Shown here one piece after another: positions 51,679 to 59,805 of a stretch of DNA of 64,000 nucleotides. This DNA is from Shewanella piezotolerans WP3 (GTDB lineage: Bacteria > Pseudomonadota > Gammaproteobacteria > Enterobacterales > Shewanellaceae). The position numbers were made by a program, and so were the translations under genes. Where the stretch lies: assembly GCF_000014885.1 (NCBI RefSeq), contig NC_011566.1, positions 496,001 to 560,000 on the forward strand, read 5' to 3'. The notes under the pieces were generated by a model. It was given only the letters and a program-made list of their open reading frames with translations, was not told the origin of the DNA and searched no databases. Every line of letters starts with the position of its first letter. Within the stretch, counting starts at the first letter, position 1.

Positions 51679-52704
51679 ATGGGTATTTTTGAGCGTTATT
51701 TAAGTGTTTGGGTTGGGCTAGCAATTGTGGCTGGTGTGGTGTTAGGAAACTTGTCTCCAGACTCTTTTGCCATTGTAGCAGGGCTTGAGTATGCCCATGT
51801 TAATTTGGTTATCGCAGTGCTTATCTGGGTCATGATCTACCCGATGATGGTGCAGATCGATTTCTCAGCGGTAAAGGATGTCGGTAAGAGCCCGAAAGGA
51901 TTAATACTGACCTTGGTGATTAACTGGTTGATTAAACCCTTTACTATGGCGGCATTAGGTTGGCTATTTTTCAAAGTATTCTTTGTCGAGTTTGTTGATC
52001 CACAAACTGCCAGTGAATATATTGCCGGCATGATATTGCTTGGGGTGGCGCCGTGTACGGCAATGGTTTTTGTTTGGAGCCAGTTAACTAAAGGTGACCC
52101 TAATTACACTTTAGTGCAAGTGTCGGTGAATGATCTGGTCATGGTTGTCGCTTTTGCACCTATCACCGCTCTGTTACTGGGCGTTAGTGATATTCAAGTG
52201 CCTTGGGCTACATTATTGTCATCTGTTGGCTTGTATGTGGTTTTGCCATTAGTGGCAGGTGCTATTACTCGGCACCTTTTACAAAAAAAGGGCAGTGATG
52301 CTCAGCTGAATGCATTTATTGCCAACTTAAAACCTTGGTCAATGGTTGGATTATTAGCGACGGTTGTATTGTTATTTGGCTTTCAGGCTGAGACCATTAT
52401 TGCGCAGCCGCAAGATATATTTCTCATCGCAATCCCATTAATGATCCAAACTTATGGCATTTTCTTTATCGCTTTTTATGCAGCGAGAAAGCTCAAGCTA
52501 ACGCATAAAATTGCCGCACCAGCATGCATGATTGCCACTTCCAACTTTTTCGAACTAGCAGTAGCCGTCGCTATCTCTTTATTCGGGCTACACTCTGGTG
52601 CAGCGCTAGCTACGGTGGTTGGTGTGCTCGTAGAGGTGCCTGTAATGTTGTCGCTGGTGGCAATTGCTAATCGCAGTCGACATATGTTTGCTGATGAGGC
52701 TTAG
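51679..52704 (+). CDS. acr3: Arsenite efflux permease Acr3
   Basis: This ten-helix transporter of the BART superfamily exports arsenite; 341 residues. Characteristic segments are YARL-type start ERYLSVWVGLAIVAG, MVQIDFSAVKDV, and LGVAPCTAMVFVWSQLTKGD with the key cysteine in helix 4. ATSNFFELAVAVAISLFG comes near the end. It is not the ArsB family. It sits between arsR and the GAPDH gene. An arsenate reductase is absent from the operon. Confidence 0.94.
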   Translation: MGIFERYLSVWVGLAIVAGVVLGNLSPDSFAIVAGLEYAHVNLVIAVLIWVMIYPMMVQIDFSAVKDVGKSPKGLILTLVINWLIKPFTMAALGWLFFKVFFVEFVDPQTASEYIAGMILLGVAPCTAMVFVWSQLTKGDPNYTLVQVSVNDLVMVVAFAPITALLLGVSDIQVPWATLLSSVGLYVVLPLVAGAITRHLLQKKGSDAQLNAFIANLKPWSMVGLLATVVLLFGFQAETIIAQPQDIFLIAIPLMIQTYGIFFIAFYAARKLKLTHKIAAPACMIATSNFFELAVAVAISLFGLHSGAALATVVGVLVEVPVMLSLVAIANRSRHMFADEA

Positions 52705-52822
52705 GCCGTTATCACTGAATATGGCAGATGCCGTATCGGAAATAGTTTTGAACGCTAGTCTTGAGCATGAACTCGATCGCTAGCACTACTTACATGATTA
52801 AATAACAGGTAAAGAGATCACT

Positions 52823-53833
52823 ATGACAATCAAAATTGGTATCAATGGCTTTGGTAGAATGGGGCGTTTAGCACTACGTTCAGCTTGGCATCATAGCGAT
52901 GTTGAGTTCGTACAGATTAATGATCCCGCTGGCGATGCGGCGACATTAGCCCATCTACTGACTTTTGACTCTATCCATGGCCGCTGGTCTGAAGAAGCGA
53001 CTGCAGAGGGGGAAAGTATTGTTGTTGGTGATAAACGGATCGCAACTAGCCGCAATAACACTATTGAGGCAACAGATTGGTCTGGTTGTGACGTGGTCAT
53101 TGAAGCCTCTGGCGTTATGAAGACCAAAGCCTTACTGCAAGCTTACTTGGATCAAGGTGTTAAAAGAGTTGTGGTTACTGCACCTGTTAAAGAGGAAGGG
53201 GTGCTTAATATTGTTATGGGAGTGAATCATCAACTTTATAACAAAGATATTCATCCGATTGTGACCGCCGCATCATGCACCACTAACTGCTTGGCGCCAG
53301 TGGTAAAAGTTATTCATGAAAAAATAGGCATAAAGCACGGTTCGATGACAACCATTCATGACATTACCAATACGCAGACGATTCTAGATGCCCCCCATAA
53401 AGACCTTAGGCGCGCACGCGCTTGCGGTTTGAGCCTCATCCCGACAACCACTGGCAGTGCTACGGCGATTACTCATATTTTCCCTGAGTTAAAAGGGAAG
53501 TTAAACGGTCATGCAGTACGTATTCCTCTTGCCAATGCCTCGTTGACCGATTGCGTATTTGAAGTTGAGCGCGATACCACTGAAGCTGAAGTTAATGCGC
53601 TGCTGCAAGAAGCGGCACAGGGTGAGTTAAAAGACATTCTAGGCTTTGAAGAGCGCCCTTTGGTTTCTGTTGATTACAAAACAGACCCTCGTTCGAGCAT
53701 TATAGATGCGCCATCAACCATGGTTGTTAATGGCACGCAAGTTAAGCTCTATGTATGGTACGACAATGAGTGGGGTTACGCTAATCGCACCGCAGAGCTA
53801 GCGATTATGGTCGGTCAACAAGATCAGGAATAG
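52823..53833 (+). CDS. Ars-operon glyceraldehyde-3-phosphate dehydrogenase
   Basis: This 336-residue GAPDH has the Rossmann start KIGINGFGRMGRLALRS, catalytic Cys152 in ASCTTNCLAP and WYDNEWGYANR. In ars operons GAPDH makes 1-arseno-3-phosphoglycerate from arsenate, which ArsJ then exports. Its place between acr3 and arsJ makes this role likely over a glycolytic one, although the chemistry itself is ordinary. Its own ribosome site AAAGAGAT precedes ATG 52823. Confidence 0.92.
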   Translation: MTIKIGINGFGRMGRLALRSAWHHSDVEFVQINDPAGDAATLAHLLTFDSIHGRWSEEATAEGESIVVGDKRIATSRNNTIEATDWSGCDVVIEASGVMKTKALLQAYLDQGVKRVVVTAPVKEEGVLNIVMGVNHQLYNKDIHPIVTAASCTTNCLAPVVKVIHEKIGIKHGSMTTIHDITNTQTILDAPHKDLRRARACGLSLIPTTTGSATAITHIFPELKGKLNGHAVRIPLANASLTDCVFEVERDTTEAEVNALLQEAAQGELKDILGFEERPLVSVDYKTDPRSSIIDAPSTMVVNGTQVKLYVWYDNEWGYANRTAELAIMVGQQDQE

Positions 53834-53911
53834 CCTGGCCGCCAAAGAGTAGGGGCTGTCTGTATATTGCTGAGCTGCTTGATTTCTATTGGTCAGTGAT
53901 TACTGTGGTTT

Positions 53912-55161
53912 TTGAAAAAACTTAGGTTGATAAACGTGTTAGAAAAATATCGTGCTTTACCTGAAAGTGTTCGGCAGTACTTGTTAGTTACTGCTAACTA
54001 CTGGGCCTTTACACTCACCGACGGTGCGCTGCGTATGTTGGTGGTGTTGCACTTCTATGACCTAGGTTATACACCTCTTGCCATTGCAATGCTGTTTCTG
54101 TTCTATGAGATTTTCGGCGTTATCACCAACCTAGTCGGTGGTTGGCTAGGGGCAAGGCTTGGGCTAAATCGCACCATGAATATTGGCTTGGGGCTGCAAA
54201 TTGCCGCACTGTCTATGTTATTGCTACCAACCGCTATGTTGACCGTACCTTGGGTGATGGCTGCACAGGCTCTTTCTGGGATAGCTAAAGATCTCAACAA
54301 AATGAGTGCCAAAAGTGCGATAAAGACTCTGGTACCCAAAGATGCCGAAGATAAACTTTATCGTTGGGTAGCCATGCTAACAGGCTCGAAAAATGCTTTA
54401 AAAGGTGCAGGCTTCTTTCTTGGTGGAGTGTTGCTCACAGCGGCAGGCTTTACTGGTGCAATAGCGATTATGGCTGCTGCTTTGCTAGTGGTTTGGCTGT
54501 GGAGTCTAGTGAATTTGAAAGCTGATTTAGGTAAAGCTAAGTCTAAACCCAAATTCACTCAAATCTTTTCTAAGAGTGACAAGGTCAACATTCTCTCTGC
54601 TGCGAGGTTATTTTTATTTGCAGCCAGAGATGTTTGGTTCGTAATTGCACTGCCAGTGTTTCTTGCTAGCCAACTAAATTGGGAGCACAGCAGTGTCGGC
54701 GCTTTTCTCGCACTGTGGGTGATTGCTTATGGGATGGTGCAATCTATCGCGCCATCACTAACGACTAGAAAATCAGTGCCTGACGGCAGAGTCGCAACTA
54801 TCTGGGCTGGGTTACTGGCGCTGGTGACCGCGGTATTAACTCTGGCAATCTATAGCACTTGGGTTGCTCCCCAAGTGGCCCTAATTGTTGGCTTGTTGTC
54901 TTCGGTGCAGTATTTGCCATCAACTCTTCATTGCATAGCTATTTGATTGTCAGCTACGCAGGGGATGATGGTGTCTCGCTCGACATTGGCTTTTACTATA
55001 TGGCGAACGCTATGGGTAGGCTTATTGGCACTATATTGTCTGGCTGGGTATATCAAGTTGCTGGGCTTGGGGCGTGTTTAGCTATTTCTACAGCCTTCTT
55101 ATTACTGACTTGGCTTATCTCTTTTAAGTTACCAAGAAAGTCATCAATCACTAACATCTAA
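53912..55161 (+). pseudogene. arsJ: 1-arseno-3-phosphoglycerate exporter ArsJ, frameshifted
   Basis: This MFS transporter has the first 329 codons intact (VRQYLLVTANYWAFTLTDGA, GYTPLAIAMLFLFYEIFGV, GIAKDLNKMSAKSAIK). At about 54899 one base is missing: reading on in the +1 frame gives FGAVFAINSSLHSYLIVSYA and ANAMGRLIGTILSGWVYQ to the stop at 55161, rebuilding the usual length of about 416 residues. As written, the protein lacks the last three helices. The start is TTG 53912 or, perhaps better, GTG 53936 (LEKYRALPESV). A real mutation would leave the GAPDH step without its exporter; a sequencing error is equally possible. Confidence 0.85.
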
Positions 55162-55335
55162 TAGCGTCATCGGGCGCTAGTATCATAATCTTCAAGCGCC
55201 TTTCTCTCATGTGGCCTTTTCAAAGGTGAACATTTCGTTGTACTCTGTTTGTTCGATGTATTTCGTTGACTTAAGTCACGTTACATTAGGAACTTTTGAT
55301 CTTGCTCTTGTTATGGGGAAGATCAAAAAGCCTTA

Positions 55336-55513
55336 TACCAATTGTATTAAAAGTTTGACCTTTCAGCGGCAATTCAAAATGCTGTAGGCAAGCAGTGGGA
55401 TCTGAGCTAATAGTTATTCTATATCCAAATCCCATAGCGAAGTCTAGAGCGTATATTGACCCCTGCACTATGTGAGGGGCTCTGAACTGGCCAAATACTT
55501 AATACAATTGGTA
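55336..55513. mobile_element. Small inverted-repeat element, type B, internally deleted
   Basis: This 178-bp unit has ends TACCAATTGTATTAAAAG and the complement of ACTTAATACAATTGGTA, with TTA on both outer sides (55333-55335, 55514-55516). It contains pieces of the 424-bp B unit in reverse order of strand (TTGACC...TTCAG, CTAATAGTTATTCT, CCAAATCCCATAGCGAAG) with the centre missing. It lies in the gap between arsJ and the symporter gene, which otherwise holds nothing I recognise. Confidence 0.8.
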
Positions 55514-55571
55514 TTACATAAAAATAAAACGATAAAAATAACTACAAATAATCTGTATCAACGAGGTTTGA

Positions 55572-56942
55572 ATGGAAGCTATTACTGAATTTGTTGGCAT
55601 GATCAACGGCGTAGTATGGGGTACTCCTATGCTCGTCATGATCTTAGGGGTGGGGTTATTCCTCACTTTTGGTTTACGCCTAATGCCAATCTTAAAACTG
55701 GGCACTGGCTTTAAACTGCTTTGGTCAGGCCGTATTCCTGATAAAGACAAAAAAATGAAAGGTGAGATTAGCCCGTTTAACGCGCTAATGACGTCATTAT
55801 CAGCCACCATTGGTACTGGTAATATTGCAGGCGTTGCAACTGCCATTTTTATTGGCGGACCAGGGGCGCTATTTTGGATGTGGTGTACGGCATTAGTCGG
55901 CATGGCCACCAAGTTTGCCGAAGCGGTATTAGCGGTTAAATACCGTGAAGTTGATGACAATGGTAACCACGTGGGTGGCCCAATGTACTACATCAAGAAT
56001 GGTCTAGGTTCAAAGTGGGCTTGGTTAGGTACAGCGTTTGCACTATTTGGTTCTCTAGCAGGTTTCGGTATTGGTAATACTGTACAGGCTAATTCAGTGG
56101 CTGATGCATTAAGCAGTAACTTTGGCGTACCTACTTGGGTGACTGGTTTGATATTAATGGTCTTAGTAGGTGCTGTATTAATGGGGGGCATTAAGCGTAT
56201 TGCTGATGTTGCCGGTAAGCTTGTACCTATTATGACCATTTTTTATATCGCAGCAGGTATTGCGGTATTGGTGGTTTATGCTGCAGAAATTCCAGCGGCA
56301 ATTGAATTGATTATTCACAGTGCATTTAATCCTGTCGCTGCGCAAGGTGGCTTTGCTGGTGCTGCGGTATGGGCGGCAATTCGCTTTGGTGTGGCTCGTG
56401 GTGTGTTTTCCAACGAGGCGGGCCTTGGTAGTGCGCCGATTGCACACGCTGCAGCTCAAACGAACAATCCTGTGGCTCAGGGTTTAGTCGCTATGTTAGG
56501 TACCTTCATTGATACTTTGATCGTTTGTACCATTACAGGTTTGGCGATTATAGTGTCAGGGGCATGGACATCAGGTGAGAACGGCGCAGCACTCACTTCG
56601 TTTGCTTTTTCCCATGCATTCCCGTTAGGTAACTATGTGGTCGCAATTGCTTTGTCAGTTTTCGCATTTACCACTATTTTGGGCTGGAGTTTCTATTGTG
56701 AGAAGTGTGTACAGTTCCTGTTTGGTGTTAAAGCGATTAAGCCGTTTAGGATCCTTTGGGTGATCGTGGTGCCTTTAGGTGCAGTCAGCTCATTAGAGTT
56801 TATCTGGCTACTTGCAGATACGTTAAACGCAATGATGGCGATACCAAACTTAATCGCATTGGCATTACTAAGCCCTGTCGTGTTTGCGTTGACAAGAGAG
56901 TACTTTCTTAAGAAGCGTGAAACGGAAGCTGCTGAGTCGTAG
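55572..56942 (+). CDS. Alanine/glycine:sodium symporter (AGCS family)
   Basis: This is a sodium-coupled amino-acid importer of 456 residues with about ten transmembrane helices. Signatures are SATIGTGNIAGVATAIFIGGPGA (in part), KFAEAVLAVKYRE, GGPMYYIKNGL and GVFSNEAGLGSAPIAHAAA (in part). No other transport gene lies nearby. The start ATG follows ACGAGG. A strong terminator follows. Confidence 0.93.
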   Translation: MEAITEFVGMINGVVWGTPMLVMILGVGLFLTFGLRLMPILKLGTGFKLLWSGRIPDKDKKMKGEISPFNALMTSLSATIGTGNIAGVATAIFIGGPGALFWMWCTALVGMATKFAEAVLAVKYREVDDNGNHVGGPMYYIKNGLGSKWAWLGTAFALFGSLAGFGIGNTVQANSVADALSSNFGVPTWVTGLILMVLVGAVLMGGIKRIADVAGKLVPIMTIFYIAAGIAVLVVYAAEIPAAIELIIHSAFNPVAAQGGFAGAAVWAAIRFGVARGVFSNEAGLGSAPIAHAAAQTNNPVAQGLVAMLGTFIDTLIVCTITGLAIIVSGAWTSGENGAALTSFAFSHAFPLGNYVVAIALSVFAFTTILGWSFYCEKCVQFLFGVKAIKPFRILWVIVVPLGAVSSLEFIWLLADTLNAMMAIPNLIALALLSPVVFALTREYFLKKRETEAAES

Positions 56943-56976
56943 TTTGTAATATAAGCCTACAATAGACTTGTTTCAT

Positions 56977-57010
56977 AAAGCTCCTGGATGTTTTTCAGGA
57001 GCTTTTTTGT
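56977..57010 (+). terminator. Rho-independent terminator after the symporter
   Basis: AAAGCTCCTG / CAGGAGCTTT form a stem with a 9-base loop and a T tract, 35 bases after the stop. The same hairpin precedes the end of a small minus-strand gene. Confidence 0.88.
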
Positions 57011-57029
57011 TGCGTTTATATCTTTGGTA

Positions 57030-57209
57030 TTAAGCCCAGAACTCGTCATCGCCCATTGCTTGTTTTAGCTGGGTTCTTTCCAAGTAGGCTTCTAAGCGTT
57101 TTTTGACATCTTTCTTGTGCGCTAGATCATCAGCAGCCTTTTTGTTTTTAGGGGCTGTTAACGCTTCAATTTCTGCATCGTTGGGCACAAAATCTAGTAT
57201 CTGAGCCAT
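57030..57209 (-). CDS. Small charged protein of 59 residues (hypothetical)
   Basis: This is a very small, charged, soluble protein: MAQILDFVPNDAEIEALTAP, then a Lys-rich part and KKRLEAYLERTQLKQAM, ending DDEFWA. The ATG complement of 57207-57209 follows AGAGGA at good spacing, which supports a real gene; the in-frame extension to 57248 has no site. The helical K/R-R-L-E-x-Y-L-E-R pattern resembles short gammaproteobacterial proteins of the PA3496 type, but the match is loose. The function is unknown. A long non-coding stretch lies upstream. Confidence 0.6.
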   Translation of the reverse strand: MAQILDFVPNDAEIEALTAPKNKKAADDLAHKKDVKKRLEAYLERTQLKQAMGDDEFWA

Positions 57210-57659
57210 CACGAATTCCTCTTTAAGAAGTATCCATTCTCTTGGCATTTTGTATTGCCGAATCGTAAGAATGTTATTGATACTTATAGGTTAATAACAG
57301 ATTTTCTCGTGCTCGCATTGGCATTGTTCACTGCCACATTAGTGAGCGCTTAAGAAGGAATTTAGCAGGCAATTAAATAAAAATATGCGATCTGTGTAAC
57401 AAAATTACAGTTTCATTGATTCGATGGTTTAAAGTTCTAGCAAACGCTAGTGAACATGAAATTAAATAACGTTAAACGGCGCTGTTTTAGTGTTGATATA
57501 AGCGCTTTTTGATGGGGTATATCGCTCAGTATATCCCCTTTCGCGATCAGCGAGAGTATCTATCTTCGCTCATCTTTGCTTTTGTCCCTTCTGTATTTGA
57601 CCTACTGGGAGGGGATGTAGTTAGCGTGTCAGGAACATACTTGAACATGTTGCTTACAA
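57210..57659. other. Non-coding stretch between the small gene and the nested repeats
   Basis: About 450 AT-rich bases hold no convincing gene. A 67-codon reading frame at 57509-57712 runs into the inverted-repeat element and has no family resemblance. The start of the decayed A-type element may lie near 57534, where CAGCGAGAGT matches the type A unit. Confidence 0.4.
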
Positions 57660-58251
57660 GCGTAGTGATTTTGCGTTCAAGCATTGTTATACCAATTGCA
57701 TTAAGTATTTGAGCAGTTCAGAACCCCTCAGTCTTTTCAATTCAAAGCGCATTGGTAAAGAAATGGTTATTCTCTTTTAAGCCAATGCAAAGCAGAAATG
57801 GAAAGGCTGAGGGGCTCACGTAGTGCGGCTGAGGTTAAACAAATTGGCAAACGCTGTATGCTTCGCTATGGGGTTTGGGTATACGACTAAATGGTTTATT
57901 TTGTTCCATACAAAATAAGACATTCCGGCCCTCCTTGGCGGTCAGATTTAGGAGGTACGAGACCAAGGATGGTCGAAGGTAGAATAATGCAGGAGCAATT
58001 ATCGAGAGCGAAGCAGGATGCCAGAGCCGAGAATAACTATTAGCTCAAATCCCACTACGTGCCTACAGCGTTTTGAATTGCCGCTGAATGGTCAAACTTT
58101 TAATGCAATTGGTATTAATGCTGCATCGGACCCACTAAAGTTCGACCATAGGGAGTGTTTTTGGCTACTTGCTTCTGATTGTATTAAATTGGAATTAAAT
58201 CATGCATGGCTGTTGAACCAGCTCGCCAAAAACACTCTGAGTGGAGCTATT
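57660..58251. mobile_element. Decayed type A element split by a type B element
   Basis: Left of the B unit, TAGTGATTTTGCGTTCAAG matches TAGTTATTCTACGTTCAAG of the type A unit. Right of it, TTAATGCTGCATCGGACCCA continues the same A sequence (TTAACGCAGCATCAGAACCG). GAGTGTTTTTGGC (58153) and GCCAAAAACACTC (58225) form a perfect 13-bp hairpin. The right terminal repeat is lost. TTA is duplicated around the B unit, so B jumped into A. Confidence 0.65.
57690..58114. mobile_element. Small inverted-repeat element, type B (copy 2)
   Basis: This 425-bp unit is nearly identical to the one at 39734-40157, in the same orientation. Its ends are TACCAATTGCATTAAG... and its complement, with TTA on both outer sides (57687-57689, 58115-58117). 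There is no ORF. Near-identity between two copies 18 kb apart implies recent movement or gene conversion. Confidence 0.85.
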
Positions 58252-58271
58252 TCTAATGTAAAACTTAGTTG

Positions 58272-58967
58272 CTAGAGGTCAAAGCTATAGCTGTAACCGA
58301 GCAGCACTTTGGCATCATCTTCTTCAAGATCTGTGTCGCTCACCATAAAAGAGACGGTGCCAAAGTCGGTATCTTTACTGAGAGACAGTGAGTAGTCGGC
58401 ATAGTTGTCTGTACCGTACCAAGCGCTAACCACATCTCCTGTTGAATAACCGTAATGAGCGGCAATTGAAAGAGTATCAGATAGAGGGAAAGTTAAGGTT
58501 GTTTGTAGGTATCCCATATCTTTCTCATCGAGTGTAGGGTCGCCTGTGACATCGTCACCCGCATTCACAACATGGGCGTAGCTGACTTCAATCCATTTCC
58601 AGCTGGCAGCTAGCGTCACTTCGCCAAAATCAACACTGTCATCAGCATCAGGGTAGGCGTAGTAGAGATAACTGATATCGTAACCAAACTCGTCCCTACG
58701 CTGCCTGCAAACCCCAGCATAGAAGTCAATCTCGTAGCTTGTCTCATTACCAAAATCGACATTGGATGCCCATGTTCCTGCGTAGAAGCCCACATCATGG
58801 CTATAATCAATTCCACCTTGAACTGCAACAGCATCATCTGTTTGAGTTATACCGCGCCACAAATAGTTAGATGTTGCACCAATATTGGCTTCAACGGCAG
58901 CATGTGCTGAAACACTCAGCAATGCAGTTGTGGTAATAACAGCTGTACCTATTAATAGCTTGTTCAT
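58272..58967 (-). CDS. TorF-family outer-membrane porin-like protein
   Basis: This beta-barrel protein of 231 residues has a signal peptide (LLIGTAVITTTALLSVSAHA). The family phrases NYLWRGITQTDD, GIDYSHDVGFYAGTWASNVD and YEIDFYAG are present, followed by paired antiparallel strands to LLGYSYSFDL. Residues 85-91 (VCRQRRD) do not fit: shifting out one G and adding one G restores FAGSVGDEFGYD, the expected sequence. So a compensating pair of indels lies in the G runs at 58694-58715 (plus-strand C runs), giving seven wrong residues. Transport specificity is unknown. Confidence 0.82.
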   Translation of the reverse strand: MNKLLIGTAVITTTALLSVSAHAAVEANIGATSNYLWRGITQTDDAVAVQGGIDYSHDVGFYAGTWASNVDFGNETSYEIDFYAGVCRQRRDEFGYDISYLYYAYPDADDSVDFGEVTLAASWKWIEVSYAHVVNAGDDVTGDPTLDEKDMGYLQTTLTFPLSDTLSIAAHYGYSTGDVVSAWYGTDNYADYSLSLSKDTDFGTVSFMVSDTDLEEDDAKVLLGYSYSFDL

Positions 58968-59347
58968 TCTCTTCCCCTAGAATAATCATTTTTGTCATTG
59001 TCGTGGAGGATAAAGCAAAGACCAAGCCAGAAATTTTCATGTTATAAAACAGCTGTTTAATTATGCAGCTACTATGTCTGTAAGTAGAATTGAATCAATC
59101 TAGGGCAGAGGGCACTGGTTTAGTGCAATATTACAGCAGTTCTATTAACTGTATTAGTCTCTGTTCATACTGTGGGAATATTAAGTGCAGAAGGCAAGGC
59201 GAATTTGCGGTTAATCGCTGTCAGTAGGCCTTCATTGGCCTGGTCTCTCCTCTATCTGAAGGCCAAAGAAGACGGCAATAGCAAATTCTGTACGGAACAA
59301 GATAGAGCATTCGTCATATATTAAGAATTGTTGCAGGCAAAGGGCAT
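58968..59347. other. Intergenic region between porin and HU genes
   Basis: This non-coding region upstream of the porin gene has an inverted repeat GGCCTTC (59227) / GAAGGCC (59258). I see no gene, no clear promoter and no mobile-element ends. The last part leads into the HU terminator. Confidence 0.4.
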
Positions 59348-59378
59348 AAAAAAACCTCCTTAGAGGAGGTTTTATATT
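59348..59378 (-). terminator. Rho-independent terminator of the HU gene
   Basis: On the minus strand AAAACCTCC / GGAGGTTTT form a stem around TCTAA with a seven-T run, 18 bases after the HU stop. Confidence 0.88.
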
Positions 59379-59395
59379 AATCACAGAGATTGTGA

Positions 59396-59668
59396 TTAGT
59401 TAACGCTATCTTTAAGCGTTTTACCCGCTTTAAACTTAGGTACTGTAGCCGCTGGGATCTGGATCTCTTTACCAGTCTGTGGGTTACGACCTGTGCGAGC
59501 TGCACGCTCTGAAGTTTCAAAAGAGCCAAAACCAACAATAGAGATTTTCTCTCCATTTTTCATCGCTTCTGCAACAGTTTCTTCAAAAGATTTTAATGCA
59601 CGTGCGGCTTCAGCTTTCGTTAATTCCGCAGATTCAGCCATTTTTGCAACAAGTTCAGTCTTATTCAT
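59396..59668 (-). CDS. Histone-like DNA-binding protein HU
   Basis: This 90-residue nucleoid protein has MNKTELVAKMAESAELTKAE at the start, the helical dimer core, the VGFGSFETSERAARTGRNPQ (in part) beta arm with the DNA-intercalating proline, and a C-terminal KAGKTLKDSVN. It is a single-gene unit ending in a terminator. Whether it is the alpha- or beta-type subunit cannot be said from sequence alone. The ATG at complement 59666-59668 follows AAAGAAGAGA. Confidence 0.94.
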   Translation of the reverse strand: MNKTELVAKMAESAELTKAEAARALKSFEETVAEAMKNGEKISIVGFGSFETSERAARTGRNPQTGKEIQIPAATVPKFKAGKTLKDSVN

Positions 59669-59805
59669 TTGAATCGTCTCTTCTTTCCGTAGATTTATTT
59701 GTTAGTAGCGCTATCTAACATGCCACAAGCTTTTGCATTTGAAAAGCGCTTTAAGCCTATGAAATAGCCTTTAAAGTCAAAAATAGGAACGATTTCTCAA
59801 TTTTT

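Noticed and set aside
54895..54905. Programmed frameshift in arsJ
   Set aside because: There is no slippery heptamer or following structure, and known ArsJ proteins are encoded in one frame.
57509..57712. 67-codon plus-strand reading frame
   Set aside because: It runs into the inverted-repeat element, has no ribosome site worth noting and no recognisable family; it is chance coding in a repeat region.
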